Shown here one piece after another: positions 50,643-59,788 of a stretch of 64,000 nucleotides of DNA. Position 1 is the stretch's first letter. Every line of letters begins with the position of its first letter. The DNA lies in the NCBI GenBank assembly GCA_963741355.1, contig CAVUIG010000004.1, positions 155,034-219,033 of the forward strand, in the 5' to 3' direction. Origin of the DNA: CAIWHR01 sp963741355. GTDB taxonomy: Bacteria; Pseudomonadota; Gammaproteobacteria; Burkholderiales; Casimicrobiaceae. The notes beneath the pieces were generated by a model. It ran no database searches. It was not told the DNA's origin and was given only the letters and a program-made list of their open reading frames with translations. Position numbers and translations under genes: made by a program.

Positions 50643-51200
50643 ATGCCAGAGATTGCACAGTTGCTCGAGGGTGCCCGCCAAGGGGATCGGCAGGCGATCG
50701 ATGAGCTGTTCGCGACGCTCTATGGCGAGTTCCGCAAGATCGCCCATGCGCGCCTGCGCAAAATCGCGCCGCTGACGCTCGTCGAAACCACGGTGCTGGT
50801 TAACGAGTCGTACCTGCGTCTGGTGCGTACCGGAAAACTCGCGGTCAACGACCGTGTGCATTTCCTTGCTTACGCAGCGCGCGTAATGCGGTCCATCATC
50901 GTCGACCTCGTGCGCGAGCGCATGGCAGAGCGCCGCGGCAGCGGGCAGGGGGAGATCACTCTGAACACGGCGATTGCCGACGCGGTGCCCTTCGGCGAGG
51001 CCGAGATTCTCGCGGTAAGCGAAGCACTCGAATTGCTCGCCAAAGTCGAGCCGCAGCTGGCGCAGGTCGTCGAGCTTCGCTATTTCGCCGGCCTCACCGA
51101 AGTGGAGATTGCGGCGGCGCTAGGCTCAAGCGAGCGGACCGTCCGCCGGCAATGGAACAAAGCGCGGGCTCTGCTGAGCGCATTGTTACGGGACGACTGA
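50643..51200 (+). CDS. ECF sigma factor of the kinase-linked (TIGR02999/ECF43-like) type
   Basis: A 185-residue sigma factor. Region 4 is standard (LLAKVEPQLAQVVELRYFAGLTEVEIAAALGSSERTVRRQW, quoted in part: LRYFAGLTEVEIAAALG and SSERTVRRQW). In region 2 the acidic D-A-E-D that normally contacts core polymerase is replaced by LVETTVLVNESYLRL, with Glu48, Thr49 and Thr50. In the Vibrio EcfP/PknT pair a threonine in this region must be phosphorylated to supply the missing charge. A Ser/Thr kinase gene follows 46 bases downstream here, so Thr49 or Thr50 is the predicted phosphosite. Start at 50643 has AGGGA upstream. Intact. Confidence 0.9.
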   Translation: MPEIAQLLEGARQGDRQAIDELFATLYGEFRKIAHARLRKIAPLTLVETTVLVNESYLRLVRTGKLAVNDRVHFLAYAARVMRSIIVDLVRERMAERRGSGQGEITLNTAIADAVPFGEAEILAVSEALELLAKVEPQLAQVVELRYFAGLTEVEIAAALGSSERTVRRQWNKARALLSALLRDD

Positions 51201-51246
51201 TGGGACGCATCGCTGGCCGGTTTCACCTGCCGAATCCGTTTAGACG

Positions 51247-54200
51247 GTGACGGGGACGGTTGTCACCAATTCCAGGCATCCGATGGTTCTCACTGAAGCG
51301 CAGCTACGGGAATTGTCTGAACTGGTAGATATGTTGCAGGGGCTGCCGGAGGCGGCGCGCGCCCAATGGCTGGCTAACCTTGGTCCCGAGCAGGCGGCGT
51401 ATCGACCGACATTCCAGCGCCTGTTTGGTGCGGAGGAAAGCCCTGAGACTCGGGACTTTCTGGCCACTCTACCGAAGCTCGACGAAGTAGCGGTGCCGGA
51501 TCCTGGCGGTTTGACGGCAGGCGCCGCGATCGGGCCCTATCGCTTGCTGCGAGAGCTTGGTCGCGGTGGCATGGGTACGGTCTGGCTTGCGGAGAGGAGC
51601 GATGGTGCGCTCAAACGCGCAGTGGCGCTCAAGCTGCCGCACACCGCGCTGCCGCAAGGGCAACTGGCGGAACGATTCGCGCGTGAGCGCAATATCCTCG
51701 CCGGGCTCACCCACCCGAACATTGCGAGGCTCTACGACGCCGGTATCACGGCGCAGGGGCAGCCATATCTCGCACTGGAGTACGTGGAAGGCGAGCCGCT
51801 GCTTGCATGGTGCGACGCCCACCAGCTGGGGGTGCACGAGCGCATCGAACTCTTCCTGCAGGCGCTCGCCGCCGTGCAGTACGCGCATGGGCAACTGATC
51901 ATCCACCGTGACCTGAAACCGTCCAACATCCTGGTGACGGCACAGGGCGAGGTGAGACTGCTCGATTTCGGGATCGCCAAGCTGCTGACCGCCGGCGAGG
52001 CAAGGGAGACTGAGTTGACCCAGGTGGGCGGACGGGCGCTGACGCCCGAATACGCGTCACCAGAACAGATCACGGGCCAACCTATGGGCACCGCGAGCGA
52101 CGTGTACGCGCTGGGTGTGCTGTTTTACCAGTTGTTGACCGGCGTACTACCGTATCGTGTGAAACGGGGCTCGCGCGGGGCACTGGAAGACGCAATTCTG
52201 GGTGCGGAGCCGCCCAAGCCAAGCCAGTCCGGAATTGAGGAGGCGAGAGCGACGGCACGCGGCACGACCGCGAAGAGGCTTGCCCGCCAGCTCGCCGGGG
52301 ATTTGGACACGATCGTGCTCAAGGCGCTCAAGAAGGTGCCCGCGGAGCGCTATCCGACGGCGCAGGCACTGGCCGAGGACATACGCCGCTACCTATCCGG
52401 GCATGCGGTGCTGGCGAGGCCCGATTCCGCGCTGTACCGCACGCGCAAGTTCGTGGTGCGCCACTGGCTTTCGGTGTCGGCGGCTGCCGGCGTAGTGCTG
52501 GCCCTGGCGGCCGGCGGCACGGTGGCAATCTGGGAGGCAAACGTGGCACGCCAGCAGGCGCGGGTGGCGGAGCACGAAGCCCTTCACGCGCAGACAGTGC
52601 AGCGCTTTCTGCTCGAGATCTTCAAGGCCAACAGCGATAAGCAGGAGGACCCGATGAAGGCGCGCGCCACCACCGCGCGAGAACTGCTGGATATCGGCGC
52701 CAGCCGCGCGGCCAATGAATTGAAGAACGTACCCGAAGCGCAGAACGAGGTATTGGGCACGCTGGCCGACATGTATGCGCAGATGAAGCTCTACGAACCG
52801 GCGATCGAACTGCGCCGCCAGCAGGTTGAGGCGGCAAAGCGCGCGTTCGGTGGGAGCGATCCACGCGTGGCGGAGGCGCTGCTCAAGCTGGCGACCGACA
52901 TCGGCGGCAGTAGTCAGCGCGGGGAACTCAAGCAGCTGCTCGATGAAGCGGAACGAATCCTCGACTTGGCCGGCGACCGCGACTCGCCTTTGCGCGGTCG
53001 ACTTCTGATCGAGAGAGCGGAGTACTTCCGCTATCTTTCGTTGTCAAAGATGCGCGAGTACGCCGACCGCGCCGCGGCGCTGTTTCGAACCCGATATCCG
53101 GACAACGCCGAGCTGCTGTCGGCTTTGCGGCTGGCGGCGTTGGCACGCTCGCTTCCGGGCGAGGCGGACCAAGCGGAACCGATCTTTCGTGAGTTGCTCA
53201 ATGCAGCGCAGCGCCTGTTTCCCAATGAGCCGGCGCGGCAGATCTCAGCGCTCGTCGATCTGGCGCAGGCCCAGAATCGTCTGGCGAAAGTGGACGAGGC
53301 GGAGACAAACTTTCGCCGTGCGTGGGAACTTTCGAAGAAGATCAATGGGGAGTTCAACGCCGATGCGCTGCAGACGCAGGCCAAGCTCGGCGGGCAACTG
53401 TATTTCTCTGCGCGGCGCGCCGAGGGGCTCGAGATGCTGTTCGGCGCCCTAAACGCGCTGGGACGGCAGAAAGGCAACGACGCACCGAATACGGTGAGCT
53501 CGATCAACCAGTTTCTCGGCATGGCCCTAACGACCGATGGCCGCCTCGAGGAAGCCAGAAGGTACCTCGACGCCGAAGTGGACGATCTGCGCCAACACTA
53601 TCCGCAGTCGATGCCGCTGAACTTCATGCTGGTGAAGCAGGCCGATTGGTCGACGGAGTCCGGCCGTTACGCCGAGGCACAGGCGCGGCTCGACGAAGCC
53701 GACGCGATCTGGAACCAGAGCGCGCCCGGACTGAGCGGTCCGCAGGCGAACCTCGCGCGCTATTCGCGGGTGCGGCTGCTGCTGGCGCAGGGCCACGGCG
53801 ATGAGGCGCTCGCGCAGCTCGACCGTGTTGCGCTGCCTTCGTTCGGTGCCGCCGCATATCTTTCCAGAGAAGAGGTGACGACCCGGCTGCTGCGTGCCCG
53901 CGCTCAACTGCAGCGGGCGCGCTACGACGAAGCTGTCGATGAGGCAGTTAAGGCGCTCGAGGCCGTGCAGCACTCGCCGGTGCGCGGGTATTTCGTTGCC
54001 GTGGAGGCGGAAGCCGAGCAATTGTACGGCCAGGCGCTACGCGGACAGAGGGAATTTTCGTCGGCGCGAATCCATCTGGAGCGCGCGCTCGAACTGCTGC
54101 GTTCCAATGAAGACCCGCTGAGCCCGCGGCTGGCGCAGGGCGAGATCGAACTGGCGCAGTGCTACCTTGATCTGCGGTCGCGCGCTGCCGCGCAGCAACT

Positions 54201-54303
54201 TGAAGCGCAGGCACGCACGATCCATGCCGCGCACTCGCTGCTGGGCGAGCACTACCGCGCCCCGCTACGCGATCTGCAGGCGCGCCTCGCCGCCTCGCGC
54301 TGA
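51247..54303 (+). CDS. TPR-containing serine/threonine protein kinase
   Basis: A 1018-residue membrane kinase. Cytoplasmic Hanks-type domain: glycine loop LGRGGMGTVWLAE (from residue 104), ATP Lys in AVALKLP, catalytic HRDLKPSN with Asp222, DFG at residue 240, and TPEYASPEQ. One membrane helix (about residues 408-430, LSVSAAAGVVLALAAGGTVAI) separates it from a long outer part made of TPR-like helices (DIGASRAANELKNVPEAQNE onward). GTG at 51247 or ATG at 51283 may be the start. Paired with the upstream sigma factor, which it probably activates by phosphorylation. Codon use looks less GC-rich than in the flanks. Intact. Confidence 0.92.
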   Translation: MTGTVVTNSRHPMVLTEAQLRELSELVDMLQGLPEAARAQWLANLGPEQAAYRPTFQRLFGAEESPETRDFLATLPKLDEVAVPDPGGLTAGAAIGPYRLLRELGRGGMGTVWLAERSDGALKRAVALKLPHTALPQGQLAERFARERNILAGLTHPNIARLYDAGITAQGQPYLALEYVEGEPLLAWCDAHQLGVHERIELFLQALAAVQYAHGQLIIHRDLKPSNILVTAQGEVRLLDFGIAKLLTAGEARETELTQVGGRALTPEYASPEQITGQPMGTASDVYALGVLFYQLLTGVLPYRVKRGSRGALEDAILGAEPPKPSQSGIEEARATARGTTAKRLARQLAGDLDTIVLKALKKVPAERYPTAQALAEDIRRYLSGHAVLARPDSALYRTRKFVVRHWLSVSAAAGVVLALAAGGTVAIWEANVARQQARVAEHEALHAQTVQRFLLEIFKANSDKQEDPMKARATTARELLDIGASRAANELKNVPEAQNEVLGTLADMYAQMKLYEPAIELRRQQVEAAKRAFGGSDPRVAEALLKLATDIGGSSQRGELKQLLDEAERILDLAGDRDSPLRGRLLIERAEYFRYLSLSKMREYADRAAALFRTRYPDNAELLSALRLAALARSLPGEADQAEPIFRELLNAAQRLFPNEPARQISALVDLAQAQNRLAKVDEAETNFRRAWELSKKINGEFNADALQTQAKLGGQLYFSARRAEGLEMLFGALNALGRQKGNDAPNTVSSINQFLGMALTTDGRLEEARRYLDAEVDDLRQHYPQSMPLNFMLVKQADWSTESGRYAEAQARLDEADAIWNQSAPGLSGPQANLARYSRVRLLLAQGHGDEALAQLDRVALPSFGAAAYLSREEVTTRLLRARAQLQRARYDEAVDEAVKALEAVQHSPVRGYFVAVEAEAEQLYGQALRGQREFSSARIHLERALELLRSNEDPLSPRLAQGEIELAQCYLDLRSRAAAQQLEAQARTIHAAHSLLGEHYRAPLRDLQARLAASR

Positions 54304-54332
54304 ATTACGACAAAACTGTCCTCCCTACCGCG

Positions 54333-55309
54333 TCAATCCACGCGCAATCCAAGCTTGCGTATCACCGGCGTCCACTGCGCGGTCTCGTCGCGGATGAGTT
54401 TGGCGAGCGCATCGGGCGTGCCGCCGATCAGGTCGAAGCCCTGTGCGTGCATCTTCTGTAGCACTTCGGGATCCTTGAGGATCGCATTGATGTCGGTGTT
54501 GAGCTTTGCGATGACCGGCCTCGGTGTCGCTGCGGGCACGACGATGCCGTTCCATGCGAGCGCCTCGAATCCCGGATAGCCGGATTCGGCGATCGCGGGA
54601 AGATCGGGCAGCAACGGGAAGCGCTTCGCCGTCGTGACCGCGATCGCGCGGAGCTTGCCCGCCTGGATCTGCGGCTGCAGCGGCTGCATCACCGCGAACA
54701 TCATCTGCGTCTCGTTCTGGATCGTCGCGGTCACCGCCGGGGGCGAGCCGTTGAACGGCACGTGCAGCGCGTCGAAGCCGGCGACCGATTTCAGAAGCTC
54801 CATGTCGAGATGCGACGAGCTGCCGTTGCCGACGGACGCATACGCGACCTTGCCCGGATTGGCCTTCGCATAGGCGACGAGCTCCTGCAGCGATTTCACG
54901 GGCAGCTGCGCATTCACGGCGAGCACGTTGGGCTGGCTCGACGTGATGATGACGGGCGCGAGATCCTTCTGCACGTCGTACGGCAGCTTCTGCAGCAGCG
55001 GGCCGAAGGCGAGCGGGCCGTTGAAGCCCAGTCCCATCGTGTAGCCGTCGGGCGCGGCTCTCGCGACTTCGGTCATCGCAACGGTGCCGCCCGCCGCGGG
55101 CTTGTTGTCGACGATTACCGGCTGGCCGAGGCGATCCTTGAGCTTGTCCGCGATCGTTCGTGCGAGCGTGTCGAGCGAGCTGCCCGGTCCCGCGGCGACG
55201 ATGAACTTGATCGGCTTATCGGGCCAGGTCTGCGCGAAGGCGGGCGCCGCGAACGTGAAGAGCGCGGCGAGGACGGCGAAACGAATTGGCGCCGCGGCCC
55301 GCGCATCAT
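54333..55309 (-). CDS. Bug family (tripartite tricarboxylate transporter) solute-binding protein, one frameshift
   Basis: Periplasmic binding protein of about 325 residues. Repaired start MMRGPAAAPIRFAVLAALFTFAA gives a signal peptide with cleavage after AFA; the mature part has WPDKPIKFIVAAGPGSSLD, NKPAAGGTVAMTEVARAAPDGYT and the Bug loop YASVGNGSSSHLDMELLK. The frame break lies at about 55290-55300, between the two ATGs at 55309 and the signal core. No TctA/TctB membrane genes are nearby, as is common for the many orphan Bug proteins of Burkholderiales. Ligand unknown (carboxylates are typical). Confidence 0.87.
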
Positions 55310-55331
55310 CGGAGCGATCCCGATGCCGGCA

Positions 55332-55697
55332 TCACGCGGGCAGGTGGCACACGGCTTCGATATTGTGCCCGTCCGGGTCGAGCACGAACGCGCCGTAGTA
55401 ATTCTCGTGGTAATGCGGGCGAGGGCCGGGCGGGCCGTTGTCGTTCCCGCCGGCGGCCATCGCCGCTTCGTAGAACGCGTCGACCATCGCGCGCGAGTCG
55501 GCGCGGAACGCAACGTGGACGGCGGGATCGTTGGGCGTCCCCTGTCCGATCCAGAAGTCGGGCTTCGGCGGGACGCCGAACCCGGCGAACTGCTCGAATT
55601 CCATCAGAAGCTCATAGCCCAGCGGCGCGAGTGCGGCGCGATAGAACACCTTGCTCCTCGTGACGTTCGAAACGGTGACGCCAGTGTGATCGATCAT
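55332..55697 (-). CDS. VOC superfamily (glyoxalase/bleomycin-resistance-like) protein
   Basis: A 121-residue single-module vicinal oxygen chelate protein. MIDHTGVTVSNVTRSKVFY places the first metal His at residue 4; AVHVAFRADSRAMVDAFY and GAFVLDPDGHNIEAVCH supply the other ligands (His near 61, Glu near 114). Such proteins bind a divalent metal and act as lyases, isomerases or dioxygenases; substrate unknown. Ten bases separate it from argF upstream. Intact. Confidence 0.87.
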   Translation of the reverse strand: MIDHTGVTVSNVTRSKVFYRAALAPLGYELLMEFEQFAGFGVPPKPDFWIGQGTPNDPAVHVAFRADSRAMVDAFYEAAMAAGGNDNGPPGPRPHYHENYYGAFVLDPDGHNIEAVCHLPA

Positions 55698-55706
55698 GCG
55701 CTGCCC

Positions 55707-56637
55707 CTAATCCGTGACGCGGCCGCAAACAAGGTATTCGAGCAGCGCCTTCTGCGCGTGCAAGCGATTCTCGGCCTCGTCCCACACGACCGACTGCGGG
55801 CCGTCGATGACCTCGGCGGTGACTTCCTCGCCGCGGTGCACCGGCAGGCAGTGCATGAACAAGGCGTCGGGTTTCGCCGCGCCCATCATCGCGGCGTCGA
55901 CGCGCCAGTCGGCGAAAACGCGTTTGCGCTCGTCGTTCTCCGCTTCGAAGCCCATGCTGGTCCAGACGTCGGTCGTGACGAGATCGGCGCCGCGGCATGC
56001 GTCCATCGGATCGGCGAACACTTCGAAGTGCCCTGTGCCCGCGGCGCCGGCTTTCTTCGCGTCAGCTCATAGCCCGGCGGCGTGGACACATGGACCTTGA
56101 AGCCGAAGATCGCGGCCGCCTGCAGCCAGCTCGTCAGCACGTTGTTGGAGTCGCCGATCCACGCCACGGTCCTGCCGCGCGATCGAGCCGCGGTGCTCGA
56201 TGTACGTGTAGATGTCGGCGAGGATCTGGCAGGGATGGTGCTCGTTGGTGAGGCCGTTGATCACGGGAACGCGTGAATGCGCGGCGAAGCGCTCGATGAT
56301 CGTCTGCTCGAACGTGCGGATCATCACGACGTCGACCATCCGCGAGATCACCCGCGCGACGTCCTCGATCGGCTCGCCGCGGGAGAGCTGCGTGTCGCCG
56401 CGATTGAGGTTGATCGCGATGCCGCCCAGCTGGTTCATGCCCGGCCTCGAACGAGACTCGCGTGCGCGTCGACGCCTTCTCGAAGACCATCGCGAGCGTG
56501 CGGTCGCGCAGCGGCTGGTAGAGCTCGTAGCGCTTGAACCGCTCCTTGATCCAGCGCGTGCGTGCGAAGAGGTGGTCGAACTCGGCGAGCGAGAAATCGC
56601 TGAACTGCAGAAAGTGCTTCGGCGGCGCGGCGGGCAT
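55707..56637 (-). CDS. argF: ornithine carbamoyltransferase, three frameshifts
   Basis: Arginine pathway enzyme making citrulline from carbamoyl phosphate and ornithine, about 308 residues. Start at 56637 (MPAAPPKHFLQFSDFSLAEF). Carbamoyl-phosphate loop FEKASTRTRVSFEAG, then RTFEQTIIERFAAHSRVPVI, VAWIGDSNNVLTSW, and the ornithine/catalytic MHCLPVHRGEEV. The frame shifts near 56440 (one extra G), 56170 (one extra G) and 56055 (one missing base); each join restores the family consensus. As this is usually a single-copy essential biosynthetic gene, sequence error is likelier than loss. Confidence 0.93.
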
Positions 56638-56814
56638 GGCAGCTTGGGGCCGCGACGCGCGGCGGGATCCTATCAAATCAACATATTAGCATGCATCGCC
56701 GAATCGCGGTCTTGCGCCGCCGGGCTCGACACGGGCATCAAGGCGCCGGTGCGGGCCGGGGCGGCAGTGCCTCGCGATCGAATCTCCGCAAAGCGAGGCC
56801 GGCGACGCATGCCG

Positions 56815-58039
56815 ATGACCGAGCCATCACCTGCCGTACCACACCCGAGGCCACCGGCGGCGCTCGCGCGGCCGCTTCCGCCGCTCGTCGTGCGCGGCCG
56901 CGAGGCTGCTGCCGATCGTGCAGGGCGGAATGGGCGTCGGCGTTTCCGCGCATCGGCTCGCCGGGACCGTCGCCGGTCTCGGCGCGGTGGGCACGATCGC
57001 CAGCGTCGACCTGCGCCGCCACCATCCGGACTGATGATGCCGGCAAGCGCGCGCGCGGACAAGGCCGCCGTCGACGGCGGCCAACATGACGGCGCTCGAC
57101 CGCGAGATCCGCGCGGCGAAGGAGCTCGCCGGCGGCCGCGGCATGATCGCCGTCAACATGATGCGCGCGTGTCAGCGAGTATGCGCTGAGCGTGCGCCAG
57201 GCCTGCGCGAGCGGCATCGACGCGATCGTCGATGGGCGCGGGGTTGCCGCTCGACCTGCCGGAGCTCGCCGCCGATCATCCCGACGTCGCGCTGATCCCG
57301 ATCCTCTCGGATGCGCGCGGCATCCAGCTCGTGATGAAGAAGTGGGTGCGCAAGGGCCGCCGGCCGGACGCGATCGTGATCGAGCATCCGCGCTACGCCG
57401 GCGGCCACCTCGGCGCCGCGAAGATCGAGGACCTCGCCGACCCGCGTTTCGATTTCGAGCGCGTGCTGCCCGACGTGCACGCGTTCTTCCGCGCCGAAGG
57501 CATCCCGGCGGATGCGATCCCGCTCATTCCGGCGGGCGGCATCAACACGCACGAACGAATCCGCGAGCTGCTGGCGATGGGCGCTGCGGCCGTGCAGATC
57601 GGCACGGCATTCGCGGTCACCGAGGAAGGCGACGCCGACATCGAGTTCAAGCGCGTGCTGGCCGGCGCGCGGCCCGAGGACATCGTCGAGTTCATGAGCG
57701 TCGCCGGGCTTCCCGCGCGCGCCGTGCGCACGCCGTGGCTCGAAACCTACATGAAGTACCTGCCCAAGCTGCAGGCGGCGGCGCGCAAGAAGCCGCGCTG
57801 CACGCTGAAGTTGGACTGCCTGATCCAGTGCGGACTGCGCGACGGCAATCGCGAAGATCGGCCAGTTCTGCATCGACATGCAGCTCGCCGCCGGATTGCG
57901 CGGCGACGTCGGCAAGGGACTGTTCTTCCGCGGCGCGTCGGCGCTTCCGTTCGGCAGCGAGATCCGGCCGGTGCGCGAGCTCATCGCGTACTTCATGACC
58001 GGCGTCTTCCCGGCGCGGCCGGGACCGGCGGCGGCCTGA
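56815..58039 (+). CDS. nitronate monooxygenase (2-nitropropane dioxygenase type), several frameshifts
   Basis: FMN-dependent TIM-barrel enzyme of about 405 residues that oxidises alkyl nitronates. Recognisable segments: LPIVQGGMGVGVSAHRLAG and GLGAVGTIASVDLRRHHPD near the start, MGAGLPLDLPELAADHPDVA, EHPRYAGGHLGA (catalytic His), IPAGGINTHERIRELLAMGA and AVQIGTAFAVTEEGDA. The frame shifts near 56910, 57035, 57080, 57170, 57235 and 57857; the C terminus continues as KIGQFCIDMQLAAGLRGDVG and stops at 58037-58039. The best intact stretch is 57232-57850. Three bases separate it from nnrS. Confidence 0.86.
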
Positions 58040-58042
58040 TCG

Positions 58043-59272
58043 ATGGATCCTTCGTTGATCGCGCGGCTGCGCGAGGACACACGGCGCGTGCTCGCCGCCC
58101 CGCACCGGTTCTTTTTTCTTTCCGGCGTCGTAGCGTTGCTGCTGGCATCCGTGTGGTGGGCATGCGTGCTCGCCGCACGCACATGGCCGGCGCTGCCCGC
58201 GCCCGGCAGCTCGATCCCGGACACGTCGCTGCACGCATTCCTGATGCTGTTCGGGTTCGTCCCGTTCTTCATGTTCGGATTCCTGTTCACCGCGGGCCCG
58301 CGCTGGCTCGACGTGGCCGCGCCGCCTCCTTCCGTGTGGATTCGGCCCGGCATGCTGGCAATCACTTCGGTGCTCGCGCTTTTCCCGCTGCAGCTCGCGG
58401 GATTGCCCGCGGGAGCCGTCGCCATCCGCATCGCCGCCGCGCTGTATGCGACCGGTTTCATCTGGATACTCGTCGAGTTCCTGCGACTCGTACGCAGCAG
58501 CCGCGCGCCGGACAAGGTGCATGCGCGGCTCGTTCTCGCCGCGCTTTGCGCCGGCGCGAGCTGCGTCGTGGCGTTCGCGTGCCTCGGCGTGGAAGCCTAC
58601 ACGTGGATACGAGACGTCGGTCTGTGGGGATTCCTGCTGCCCGTATTCGTGATCGTGTGCCACCGGATGATCCCGTTCTTCACCGCAAGCGCGGTCCCGT
58701 TCGTCACGGCGTTCCGGCCTTGGTGGCTGCTCTTCGCGATGCTCGGCGCGCCGATCCTGCATGGCCTGCTCGATGCCGCCGGACTCGATGCGTTCTCGTG
58801 GCTCGTCGATCTGCCGGCCGCCGCGCTGCTGCTTTGGGTCACGGTGCGCTGGGGATTCACGCAAAGCCTCACCAACCGGCTGCTCGCGATGCTCCATGTC
58901 GGCTTCGTCTGGTACGGCCTGGGATTCCTGCTCGCGGGCGCGCATTCGCTCGCGTTGCTGGCGGGCGCGTCCGGCCTTCCATTCGCGGCGCTGCATGCAT
59001 TCACGATCGGATTCGCGGCGTCGCTGCTGATGGCGATGGTGACGCGCGTCACCTGTGGTCATTCCGGCCGTCCGCTTGCGGCGGATGCGTTGACGTGGCG
59101 CCTGTTCCTGCTGCTTCAGGTCGTGGCAGTGGCTCGGGTTGCCGCCGCGTTGTGGCCCGCGCCCGGCGTGCTGGCAGCCGTCGCGCTGCTGTGGGCGGCG
59201 GCCTTCGTGCCGTGGGGCATGAAGTACGCGCCCGTCTATTGGCGCGCGCGTGCGGATGGCCGACCGGGATAG
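58043..59272 (+). CDS. nnrS: NnrS family heme-copper membrane protein
   Basis: A 409-residue protein with about 12 membrane helices. Family motifs include SLHAFLMLFGFVPFFMFGFLFTAGPRWL (quoted in part: FGFVPFFMFGFLFTAGPRW), VCHRMIPFFTASA, and the final TRVTCGHSGRPLAADA. NnrS proteins relieve stress from nitric oxide, probably by protecting iron or iron-nitrosyl pools. It starts three bases after the nitronate monooxygenase stop, so the two are cotranscribed and may both deal with reactive nitrogen. No Fnr or Dnr box was seen near the unit. Intact. Confidence 0.9.
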   Translation: MDPSLIARLREDTRRVLAAPHRFFFLSGVVALLLASVWWACVLAARTWPALPAPGSSIPDTSLHAFLMLFGFVPFFMFGFLFTAGPRWLDVAAPPPSVWIRPGMLAITSVLALFPLQLAGLPAGAVAIRIAAALYATGFIWILVEFLRLVRSSRAPDKVHARLVLAALCAGASCVVAFACLGVEAYTWIRDVGLWGFLLPVFVIVCHRMIPFFTASAVPFVTAFRPWWLLFAMLGAPILHGLLDAAGLDAFSWLVDLPAAALLLWVTVRWGFTQSLTNRLLAMLHVGFVWYGLGFLLAGAHSLALLAGASGLPFAALHAFTIGFAASLLMAMVTRVTCGHSGRPLAADALTWRLFLLLQVVAVARVAAALWPAPGVLAAVALLWAAAFVPWGMKYAPVYWRARADGRPG

Positions 59273-59293
59273 CCCGGCTGCATCATTCAGGGC

Positions 59294-59320
59294 AAAAAAA
59301 GAGCGCCCGACGGGCGCTCT
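59294..59320 (-). terminator. intrinsic terminator of rpsT
   Basis: Nine-base perfect stem agagcgccc/gggcgctct with a three-base loop; on the minus strand it is followed by seven Ts. A textbook Rho-independent terminator, 26 bases past the rpsT stop. The A side would also slow polymerase arriving from nnrS. Confidence 0.9.
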
Positions 59321-59345
59321 CGCAATGACACCTTGTTGAAGCCGG

Positions 59346-59609
59346 TCAGCCCAGTGCTTTGATCGCCTGGGCCATCCGCGACTTCGTTCGCGATGCGGTG
59401 TTCTTGTGAATGATCTTCTTGTCGGCAATGCGGTCGATGACCGCCTGCGAAGCTTGGAACTCTTTCGCCGCGACGGCCTTGTCGCCGGCGGCGATCGCCT
59501 TGCGGACGCGCTTGACGGCGGTGCGCAGCGCCGAGCGCAGGCTGGTGTTGCGCTGGTTCGTCGCGGCAGCCTGACGGGCGCGCTTGCGCGCTTGGGCACT
59601 GTTGGCCAT
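59346..59609 (-). CDS. rpsT: 30S ribosomal protein S20
   Basis: An 87-residue basic primary 16S rRNA-binding protein. MANSAQARKRARQAAATNQR at the start, then the helical body (LRSALRTAVKRVRKAIAAGD) and FQASQAVIDRIADKKIIHKN, ending AIKALG. An AAGGA ribosome site precedes the ATG. Monocistronic: own promoter and terminator are visible. Next to divergent murJ, as usual in betaproteobacteria. Intact. Confidence 0.98.
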   Translation of the reverse strand: MANSAQARKRARQAAATNQRNTSLRSALRTAVKRVRKAIAAGDKAVAAKEFQASQAVIDRIADKKIIHKNTASRTKSRMAQAIKALG

Positions 59610-59651
59610 GAATCGAAATCCTTGTGCTGGAGCTCGGGAAAAAGACCAAGC

Positions 59652-59680
59652 ATAATAGCAGCTTATCCCGCATGCCGCAA
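59652..59680 (-). promoter_or_regulatory. rpsT promoter
   Basis: TTGCGG (59680-59675) and TATTAT (59657-59652) on the minus strand, 17 bases apart, upstream of the rpsT ATG with a leader of about 35 bases. The -10 is close to consensus and the -35 partial. Confidence 0.55.
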
Positions 59681-59788
59681 GGTCGGCGCGGACCCCGCCT
59701 CCCGACCGATGCCCGCTTCGACCCCTTCCTCCCGTGCGAGCCCGCCGTGCCGCTTCCGCCCCGCGGGGGCAGGGCGTTCCGCCGCCCC

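Noticed and set aside
59610..59788. N-terminal extension of MurJ to 59624
   Set aside because: The extra 55 residues are Pro/Arg-rich low complexity, cover the rpsT promoter and are absent from the family; GTG at 59789 matches the conserved start.
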